This document shows, piece after piece, positions 23,889 through 30,579 of a stretch of DNA of 64,000 bases. The DNA lies in NCBI RefSeq assembly GCF_000379065.1, contig NZ_KB900614.1, positions 4,740,033-4,804,032 of the forward strand, written 5' to 3'. Below the pieces are notes generated by a model. That model was not told the DNA's origin and did not search any database. It worked only from the letters and a program-made list of their open reading frames with translations. The position numbers were made by a program, and so were the translations under genes. The number at the start of each line of letters is the position of its first letter. Position 1 is the stretch's first letter. The DNA is from Salinispora mooreana (GTDB taxonomy: Bacteria; Actinomycetota; Actinomycetes; Mycobacteriales; Micromonosporaceae).

Positions 23889-25237
23889 GGCATCTCGGGC
23901 TCCGCGCGCGAGTGACGGCCGGGTTCGCCGTCGGCGCCGCGTTGCTGGCCGCGTCGATGGCGTTGATCTCCTATGATCTGACCCGGCGCAGCCTGCTCGA
24001 CGAGCGGGAACGCACGGCTGTGCGGGCAGCCTACTTCGACGCGGGGGTCGTGCGCATCGGGCTGAACACCGATGAACCCGATGTTGTCGAAGTGCTCCGT
24101 TCGCTGGACACCGGCAGCTCCCGGCGGCCCCTGCTCCACCTCGACGGCTCCTGGTACGGGCGTACCGCCGAGACAGCGGCGACGAGCGTGCCGGCGGCGC
24201 TGCAGAAGCAGGTCCGGGCCGGACAGCCCGGGGTGCAACGGGTCCAGTTGGCCGGGCAACCGACGCTGCTGGTCGGGGTGCCACTGCCCGACGGCGCCAG
24301 CTACTACGAGCTGACCTCCCTGCGTGAGCTGGAGGAGACCTTCCAGGTTCTCGCGCTGGCATTGACCGCCGTGGCAATCATGGTGGCCGGCTCCGGCGCC
24401 GCCTTTGGTTGGTACGCGACCCGGCACAGTCTGCGCCCGTTGACCGCCGTCGCGGACGCCGCCGAGCGGATCTCCGCCGGTGACTTCACCACCCGGCTGG
24501 CGCCGGCCACGGACCCGGACCTGACCCGCCTGTCGACCTCCTTCAACGATATGGTCGACCAGCTGGCCAGACGGATCGAGCGGGACCGGCGCTTCGCCGC
24601 CGACGTGAGCCACGAGCTGCGCTCGCCGTTGCAGACCCTCTACGCCGCCGCGAGCGTGCTGACCCGCCGGCGGGGACACCACGACGAACGGACCGCAACC
24701 GCGGCGGGGCTGGTGGCCGATGAGATCGGCCGCTTCCAGCAACTGGTCAACGATCTCCTGGAGTTGGCCCGTACCGACCAGCCTACCCAGCGGGAGTCGG
24801 TCGACATCGTCGCGCTCGCCAGTGAGATGTGTCAGAGCCGGGGACTGCCGAAGAGCCTGGTGCGGCCCGATGCCGGTACGCCGACGGAGTGGCGGGTCGA
24901 CCGGCGGCGCACCGAGCAGCTGCTGGTCAATCTGCTCGAGAACGCGGTCCGCTACGGCGGTGGCCCGGTGGTGGTCCGGTTGTCGACCGTCGGCACCACG
25001 GGCGTCGTCGAGGTGGACGACGCCGGCCCGGGCGTACCGGTGGCCGACCGAGCTGTCATCTTCGACCGTTTTGTTCGCAGCCGCGCCGCCCGCGCCCGCG
25101 GGGGTACCGACGGCACCGGGCTCGGCTTGGCGATCGTCGCGCAGCACGCCACCGCCCACGGCGGACACGCGACGGTCGCGGACCGACCCGGGGGCGGGGC
25201 GCGGTTTCGGGTGGAGCTGCCCGGGAGCCTGGAGTGA
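23885..25237 (+). CDS. Membrane sensor histidine kinase
   Basis: A 450-residue kinase. TM1 is about 12-30, an extracytoplasmic sensor about 31-150, TM2 about 153-175, and HAMP follows to about 230. The H-box is FAADVSHELRSPLQT with His243; N-box is LLVNLLENAVRYGG; the G boxes are DDAGPGVP and GTGLGLAIV. Its ATG overlaps the regulator stop. The lipoprotein gene after it is coupled by GTGA and may modulate the sensor. Confidence 0.92.
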   Translation: MRHLGLRARVTAGFAVGAALLAASMALISYDLTRRSLLDERERTAVRAAYFDAGVVRIGLNTDEPDVVEVLRSLDTGSSRRPLLHLDGSWYGRTAETAATSVPAALQKQVRAGQPGVQRVQLAGQPTLLVGVPLPDGASYYELTSLRELEETFQVLALALTAVAIMVAGSGAAFGWYATRHSLRPLTAVADAAERISAGDFTTRLAPATDPDLTRLSTSFNDMVDQLARRIERDRRFAADVSHELRSPLQTLYAAASVLTRRRGHHDERTATAAGLVADEIGRFQQLVNDLLELARTDQPTQRESVDIVALASEMCQSRGLPKSLVRPDAGTPTEWRVDRRRTEQLLVNLLENAVRYGGGPVVVRLSTVGTTGVVEVDDAGPGVPVADRAVIFDRFVRSRAARARGGTDGTGLGLAIVAQHATAHGGHATVADRPGGGARFRVELPGSLE

Positions 25238-25794
25238 ACGCCCGCCTGGCGCTGGCCGCGCTGCTCGCGCTGCTGCTGGCGGGCTGCGGCGTACCCACCG
25301 ACGACCGGCCGCGGGCGGTAGAAGCGCCGTACGGGCCGTTCCCGACCCCGGGTACGGCGAGCTCCGACTCGGCCGGGCGGTTTACCGAAGCGCTCTACTT
25401 TGTGCGCGATGACCGCCTCGTCCTGGTCCACCGTCGCCTCGACATGTCGCCGACGGTTGCCCAACACCTGGAGCACCTGCTGGCCGGTCCGAACGAGGCC
25501 GAGCGGGCCGAGGGTCTGGCCACGGCGCTCTTCGGCGCGGTCACGGTGGCCGGCATCCGCCTCACCGGGACGCGGGCTCAGGTGGACGTGCCGTCGGTGG
25601 CAGAGGGCGCCGGCCGGAGTGACGAGGTCTTCGCCTTTGGCCAGATCGTCTCCACCCTTACCGCTCGCCCGGAGGTTGACGCCGTGTCCTTCCTGCGCGA
25701 CGGTGCGCCGCTGGAGGTTCCCCGGGCGGACGGGTCGTTGTCGGCGGGGCCGCTCACCGCTGCCGACTACGCCGACCTGTCCGGCTCCGACTGA
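25234..25794 (+). CDS. GerMN-domain lipoprotein
   Basis: A 186-residue lipoprotein with signal and lipobox LLAGC (Cys17). The rest is one GerMN domain: LYFVRDDRLVLVHRRL, HLLAGPNEAERAEGLATALF, GTRAQVDVPS, FAFGQIVSTLTARPEVDAVSFLRDG. GerMN domains occur in LpqB and spore-germination proteins. It starts with GTG overlapping the kinase stop, so it is cotranslated with the two-component system and may be a sensor partner, like LpqB for MtrAB. Confidence 0.88.
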   Translation: MNARLALAALLALLLAGCGVPTDDRPRAVEAPYGPFPTPGTASSDSAGRFTEALYFVRDDRLVLVHRRLDMSPTVAQHLEHLLAGPNEAERAEGLATALFGAVTVAGIRLTGTRAQVDVPSVAEGAGRSDEVFAFGQIVSTLTARPEVDAVSFLRDGAPLEVPRADGSLSAGPLTAADYADLSGSD

Positions 25795-25804
25795 GCGGCG
25801 GAGG

Positions 25805-27265
25805 TCAGCCGGCGACCGGTACCGTGTCGCCGGGGAGGGTCGGCTCGTCGGGGCGCACCGAGGTCTCGCCGCTGTGCCCGTCGTCGCCGGCGGCGCCCTC
25901 GTCCGGCTGTTCCGACTGCTGGCCGCCGGTCGAGTTGTTCGGCTGGCCGGGTGCTGGTGTTGGTGCGTCGCCGTCGGCGGGGACGTTGCGGGCGACTACC
26001 TGCGGGTACTCCGCGGTCGCGGCGCCGCCCGTCGCGGCTGCCATGACCGCCGCCGCGGCCAGGTCGGCCACCCGCTTCGCCTCGCGCTTGACCCGCGACC
26101 TGACCTCCTTGGCGTGTTGGTCGGCGTAGTCGGCCGCGCGCCGCGCCTCCTCCAGCCGGTGTAGCTCGTCGGCGAGTTCTCGGCGGGTCGTGCCGAGTCG
26201 CTGCTGCTGCTTGATCAGCTCCTGATCGACGGCGTTGCCGTCCTGGCGGACCTGCGCGAGCTGCTGCTGGCCGGCCTCCAGCTCGGACTGGAGCCGGCCG
26301 AGTCCCTCCCGGCGGTCTCGGATGTCCTGCTGCACCGCAGCGAGCTGCTGCTGGTGGCTGGCGGCCTGCTCGTCGATGCGCTGGCGCACCTTCGCGGCGT
26401 ACTCCTGTGCCTCGGCGATGAGCGCGGCGATCTCCTGCTCGGCGGCGGTGCGCTGGGCCGCGAGTTCCCGTTCGGCCGTGGCTCGCTGCTCGGTCAGCTC
26501 CTGCTCGGCGCCGGTACGCTTGTCGGTCAGCTCTCGTTCCACAGTGGACTGCCAGCGGGCCAGCTCCTCCTGGGTTCGGGTCCGGGCCGCCTGCACCTCC
26601 TGCTGGATCTGCGTGCGGGCGGAGCTGAGGAACGCCTCGGCCTCGGCCCGGGCCTGCTCGATCCGCTGGGCGCTCTGCTCCTCGACCTGGACCGCCTCCT
26701 GCCGGGCTCGCTCGTGGGCGGTCTCGCCCGCCTCCCGCAGCTGGTCGGCGGCGGCGCGGATCTCGGCCAACTCGGCCTGGGCGGCGGCCCGCCGCTCCTC
26801 GTCCACCTGCTCCTGTTCGGTGCGCCGGGTGGCCAACTCCGCTTCGAAGTCGCGCATCGTGCTGGCCGCCTGTTCCTGGGCGTCAGTGAGCGTCCGCTCC
26901 GCCTCCGTCGTGAGCTCGGCTGCCCGCTGTCCGGCCGCCTCGCCGATCATGTCGGCCTGCCTTTCGGCCAGCACCAGGATTTCTTCGACCATCGGTCCCA
27001 GATCGCGGAACGCGGCGCGGTCGACCCGGGCTGGCCGCTCGCGTAGCTCGGCGACCTCCGTCTCCAGGTCGGCGAGCTGGGCCGTCAGTGCCTCGGCTCG
27101 GACGTGTGCCTGGTTGCGGTCGGTCACGGCCCGGAGCAGCTCGCCGTCGAGCTGGTCAAGGTGTCGTTCCACCTGCCGTTTGTCGAAGCCGCGCATGGTG
27201 ACGTCGAAAGCCGGCCGCGACACCTTGTGGTCGCTGGCCGCGAACGACTCGTTGCCGTGGGACAT
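25805..27265 (-). CDS. Long DivIVA-like coiled-coil protein
   Basis: A 486-residue protein. Residues about 15-45 (RPAFDVTMRGFDKRQVERHL) match the DivIVA/Wag31 lipid-binding N terminus. From about 45 to 410 it is nearly all Ala/Glu/Gln/Arg coiled coil with hendecad (11-residue) periodicity in the middle (AEQELTEQRAT, AERELAAQRTA). The C-terminal 80 residues are Pro/Gly/Asp-rich and disordered. The ATG at 27265 has GGAGG nine bases upstream. It is probably a cytoskeletal or polar-growth scaffold of the Scy/FilP/DivIVA kind. It is convergent with the GerMN gene. Confidence 0.82.
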   Translation of the reverse strand: MSHGNESFAASDHKVSRPAFDVTMRGFDKRQVERHLDQLDGELLRAVTDRNQAHVRAEALTAQLADLETEVAELRERPARVDRAAFRDLGPMVEEILVLAERQADMIGEAAGQRAAELTTEAERTLTDAQEQAASTMRDFEAELATRRTEQEQVDEERRAAAQAELAEIRAAADQLREAGETAHERARQEAVQVEEQSAQRIEQARAEAEAFLSSARTQIQQEVQAARTRTQEELARWQSTVERELTDKRTGAEQELTEQRATAERELAAQRTAAEQEIAALIAEAQEYAAKVRQRIDEQAASHQQQLAAVQQDIRDRREGLGRLQSELEAGQQQLAQVRQDGNAVDQELIKQQQRLGTTRRELADELHRLEEARRAADYADQHAKEVRSRVKREAKRVADLAAAAVMAAATGGAATAEYPQVVARNVPADGDAPTPAPGQPNNSTGGQQSEQPDEGAAGDDGHSGETSVRPDEPTLPGDTVPVAG

Positions 27266-27439
27266 GGCTGCATCCTCCGTACGATCGCTAGCGCCACGCC
27301 GGGGCGGGGACCACCCCACGGGCAACGGTGTGGCGACACGCTACCGCCGTCGTGGTGTGGGCTGAAGACCTGCCCCGGCCTTGGTGCGGTGGTGGCGAGC
27401 TGTTGGTCGGCCGAGCCGTTCGGCTACGTCGATCTCCAC

Positions 27440-27470
27440 TTGACAGTGGTCAAGGTAAGGCTAACCTAAC
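27440..27470 (+). promoter_or_regulatory. Promoter with IdeR/DmdR1 iron box for the siderophore-interacting protein
   Basis: TTGACA (27440-27445) is a -35 element. The 19-base window 27451-27469 (CAAGGTAAGGCTAACCTAA) matches the IdeR consensus TTAGGTTAGGCTAACCTAA at 16 positions and covers the expected -10. Iron-loaded IdeR would block this promoter. Confidence 0.8.
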
Positions 27471-27522
27471 TGGGTCGAGTGCGGCGCGGGACAGGTTCCC
27501 ACGCCCGACCCCGGAAGGCATC

Positions 27523-28422
27523 ATGACCCAGACCCTGCCCGTCGCGCCCTGGCGGCTGTTCACTGTCGAGGTTCGCGCCGTGCGTCGGCTCAGCCCGTCG
27601 TTCGTGCGGGTTACCTTCACCGGTCCGGACCTGGACCGGTTCGCAGACAACGGCTACGACCAGCGTGTCAAGCTGGCATTCCCGCTGCCGGGTGAACGGG
27701 GAGCCGGGTTGCCGGAGGGGCCGGACTGGTACGCCCGCTGGCGGGCGCTGCCAGAGGGCCAGCGCAATCCGATCCGCACCTACACCGTCCGCGCCGCGCG
27801 ACCCGAGCTCTCCGAGGTCGACGTTGACCTCGTTCTGCACGGTGACGGCGGGCCGGCAACCCGCTGGGCGCGCCGGGTGCAGCCCGGGGACCAGATCGTC
27901 ATTGTCGGTCCGGATGCGGGTTACGACGGTGAACACGGCGGTCTCGAGTTCCGGCCACCGGTCGCCGCAAAGCTTCTGCTCGCCGGTGACGAGACGGCGG
28001 TACCGGCGATCTCCTCCATCCTGGAGCGGCTCCCGGTCACCGCCCGCGGTCGGGTGCTGCTGGAGGTGCCGGAGGCTGACGACGTGCAGCCGTTGGCGGC
28101 ACCACCCGGGGTGACAGTGCGTTGGCTGGCCCGAGGCGGGCACCCGCACGGCACCCGGCTCGTGCCGGCCGTGTCGGCCGCGGCGGGTGAGCTGATGTCC
28201 GGCCCGTCGGTCGGGGTGCCGGTCACAGAGCTCAACCTGGACACGGAGCTCCTCTGGGAGGTGCCCATCTCCGTTCTCCCGGTCCCGCTCTACGCCTGGC
28301 TGGCGGGCGAGGCGGGCGTCATCCGGACCCTCCGGCGTCATCTCATAACTGAACGTGGCGTGAATCGTCAGGCAGTTGCCTTCATGGGCTACTGGCGCCT
28401 CGGCCGCCCGGACCCGGCCTGA
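27523..28422 (+). CDS. Siderophore-interacting protein (FAD ferric-siderophore reductase)
   Basis: A 299-residue SIP/ViuB-type flavoprotein that reduces imported Fe(III)-siderophore to release Fe(II). The FAD-binding barrel holds the RTYTVR motif (RxYxxR class), the linker is LHGDGGPATRWA, and the C-terminal NAD(P)H-like domain includes LLLAGDETAVPAISSILE. The ATG at 27523 is preceded by GGAAGG. The iron box upstream and the siderophore cluster downstream support the role. No signal peptide: cytoplasmic. Confidence 0.93.
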   Translation: MTQTLPVAPWRLFTVEVRAVRRLSPSFVRVTFTGPDLDRFADNGYDQRVKLAFPLPGERGAGLPEGPDWYARWRALPEGQRNPIRTYTVRAARPELSEVDVDLVLHGDGGPATRWARRVQPGDQIVIVGPDAGYDGEHGGLEFRPPVAAKLLLAGDETAVPAISSILERLPVTARGRVLLEVPEADDVQPLAAPPGVTVRWLARGGHPHGTRLVPAVSAAAGELMSGPSVGVPVTELNLDTELLWEVPISVLPVPLYAWLAGEAGVIRTLRRHLITERGVNRQAVAFMGYWRLGRPDPA

Positions 28423-28514
28423 CCGGCGGGCCGCCCGGCCGTCGTGATCTCGCGCCCGACGCCGCCGCGGCCCGTAAGCTGCGGGGCTCAACGGGAGGAA
28501 CTGCCGCCGCCGAA

Positions 28515-29177
28515 TCACCGCCGCCGGGCAGGCTTCGCAGTGTCTGGCGCGCCGGTTGATCGGCTGGCACCGAACAGGCCCAGCCGCAGTAGGCGTTGGT
28601 TCGCGGCGCTGCGGCGGGCCAGCGCCGGCGCTTCGAACATGGGCCGGTCCAGGTTCGGTTGCATGACCGGTTCGAGCAGCAGCGGGCCTACGATCAGGCA
28701 CAGCATCTGGAACGGTGCCCACTGCAGATCCGCATCCGTGCGGCCACCCTCGGCCGCGATGAGTCGCTCCAGTTCGCTACGTGCACCCTCCAGAAGGCGG
28801 CCGAACAGCGCCGCGCTGGCGGGGCTGTCCTCCTGCAGTACCCGACGCAGGTAGCCGCGCAGTACCGGGTCAGCGCCGAACATCCGCGCGGATACCTCAC
28901 CCAGGGACCCCATCAGATCCCCGCCGCCCGGATCCAGGTCCCGCAGGGCAGCGCCGAGTCGGGCCAAGACCTGCTCATCGACGGCGGCGCGCAGCCCTTC
29001 CTTGGAGCCGAAGTGGTGCATCACCAGGGCCGGTGACAGCCCGGCCTCGGCAGCTACTGCGCGGGCCGAGGTGGCGGCGAAGCCACGCTGCGCGAACAGG
29101 CGCAGGGCCGCGTCGCGCAGCCGTGCCCGTCCGGTTAGGTCCGACGGCGACGCTTCCATGCCAGCACGGTATGTCAT
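28515..29177 (-). CDS. TetR-family regulator
   Basis: A 220-residue regulator. The N-terminal helix-turn-helix is RLRDAALRLFAQRGFAATSA with AEAGLSPALVMHHFGSKEGLR. The C-terminal helical domain resembles TetR_C_6-type sequences. The ATG at 29177 or 29159 could start it; neither has a clear ribosome site. It diverges from the acyltransferase gene across a 92-base gap with strong TGAACA/TGTTCA repeats, so it most likely represses that gene and itself. Confidence 0.87.
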   Translation of the reverse strand: MTYRAGMEASPSDLTGRARLRDAALRLFAQRGFAATSARAVAAEAGLSPALVMHHFGSKEGLRAAVDEQVLARLGAALRDLDPGGGDLMGSLGEVSARMFGADPVLRGYLRRVLQEDSPASAALFGRLLEGARSELERLIAAEGGRTDADLQWAPFQMLCLIVGPLLLEPVMQPNLDRPMFEAPALARRSAANQRLLRLGLFGASRSTGAPDTAKPARRR

Positions 29178-29242
29178 TGCCCCGGCACCGTCCTCGGGGG
29201 CATCCCGCGAGGTGATCTCCGGGGTGCTACGGATTCACTTGC

Positions 29243-29270
29243 TGAACATGTGTTCAGTATATTGAACACA
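29243..29270. promoter_or_regulatory. TetR operator covering the -10 and start codon of the acyltransferase
   Basis: TGAACA TG TGTTCA (29243-29256) is a perfect palindrome. A third half-site TGAACACA (29263-29270) forms a second inverted repeat with TGTGTTCA (29249-29256). TATATT (29258-29263) is a -10 candidate whose start point would fall at the ATG 29270, with TTCACT (29234-29239) as -35. No ribosome site exists, so translation is probably leaderless. Confidence 0.65.
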
Positions 29271-30469
29271 TGGCCAGTGTCGTTGATGAGCCCTCCGCAC
29301 GTCGCACCCAGTACCTGCACTACCTGGACAATCTGCGAGTTGCGATGATCCTCATGGTGGTGATCCACCACGCAGCCCAGGCATACGGCCCCGCCGACTG
29401 GTGGTACGTCAACGGCGGCCAGCAGGCGCCCGTCCTAGCCTCCCTCTCCGCGGTGGGCGGGGCGTTCCGGATGAGTCTGTTGTTCTTCGTCGCCGCGTTC
29501 CTCGTGCCCCGCGCCGTTGACCACAAAGGCAGCTGGGGATTCATGCTCGGCCGACTCAAGCGCCTCGGCATTCCGTTTCTGATCGGCTCGGCCACGATCA
29601 TTCCCATACTGATGTATGTCTACTATCGCGAATACCGGAACTACCCGCCGATCTCGTTTCCTCGCTACTACCTGCACGTGTTCCTCGGCTTCGGCCCGCA
29701 GCCGGCCGACTGGACCGGCCCGATCTGGCCCGACCTGCAGTTCGGACACTTGTGGTTCATCCAGACCCTGCTCGCCTTCAGCGCCCTCTACCTGCTTTTC
29801 CACTGGCTCGGCGAGCTACTGCGCCGCGTTCGCCCAAACCCGAGGCCGGCCCCGCTGACCTGGATAGCCGACAACCACAGCCTGGTCATTTTCCCCCTTT
29901 CCCTGGCCGCGGTCGTGTTCCTCATCCGAATCTGGTACCCGCTTGACCAGTGGGTGCCGCTGTTCGGGTTCATCCAGGCTGAACCAGCTCGCCTCGCCCA
30001 ATACACGGCATTCTTCGCCGCCGGCGCCATGGCCTACCGACACGATTGGCTTGCCCGACTGCCCCGTTCCACCGGCTATACCTGGCTGGCCATCGGTGCA
30101 GCACTCACCGCCGTACTGTTCTGGACTGGTACCGACACCCGGTTCTTCGCCCCCGGCGGTGCCTCCTGGGCCTCGGCCTGCTGGACCCTGACTGAGTCCC
30201 TCCTGTGCGTCGGCCTCAGTATCGGCCTGGTCACCCTGTTCCGGGACCTCTTCGCCGGCCACAACCGGCTCACCCGCGCCATGGCCGCCAGCTCCTTCGC
30301 GACGTACATCATCCACCTGCCGATCGTCGTCGCCCTGCAGTTCGCGTTCGTCCACGCTGGCCTACCCACCATGGCCACCTTCGTCGCCGTCGCCACCCTC
30401 GGCATCGTTATCAGCGTCGCCGCTGCCATGACCATCCGTCGGCTGCCCGGCCTCCGCACGATCCTGTGA
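29270..30469 (+). CDS. Acyltransferase-3 family membrane protein
   Basis: A 399-residue integral membrane acyltransferase of the OafA/NodX type. RTQYLHYLDNLRVAMILMVV with HHAAQAYG is the N-terminal helix carrying the conserved His. About ten helices follow, including the FGHLWFIQTLL segment. Such proteins O-acylate sugars or other surface or secreted compounds. No SGNH domain is fused. The ATG at 29270 lies inside the operator with no Shine-Dalgarno. Control by the divergent TetR is likely. Confidence 0.88.
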   Translation: MASVVDEPSARRTQYLHYLDNLRVAMILMVVIHHAAQAYGPADWWYVNGGQQAPVLASLSAVGGAFRMSLLFFVAAFLVPRAVDHKGSWGFMLGRLKRLGIPFLIGSATIIPILMYVYYREYRNYPPISFPRYYLHVFLGFGPQPADWTGPIWPDLQFGHLWFIQTLLAFSALYLLFHWLGELLRRVRPNPRPAPLTWIADNHSLVIFPLSLAAVVFLIRIWYPLDQWVPLFGFIQAEPARLAQYTAFFAAGAMAYRHDWLARLPRSTGYTWLAIGAALTAVLFWTGTDTRFFAPGGASWASACWTLTESLLCVGLSIGLVTLFRDLFAGHNRLTRAMAASSFATYIIHLPIVVALQFAFVHAGLPTMATFVAVATLGIVISVAAAMTIRRLPGLRTIL

Positions 30470-30477
30470 CTGTCATC

Positions 30478-30495
30478 CCCTCGCCGGCGCGAGGG
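30478..30495. terminator. Hairpin after the acyltransferase gene
   Basis: CCCTCGC (30478-30484) pairs with GCGAGGG (30489-30495) around CGGC, nine bases after the stop and before the convergent fusion gene. Confidence 0.5.
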
Positions 30496-30579
30496 TCGGG
30501 GCCGATGACCGCACCGCTCGGTGCCCGAGCTTCCGGTGCCCGAGCCTTCCGGGGTACGGATCTTCCCGCTACCGGTCAG

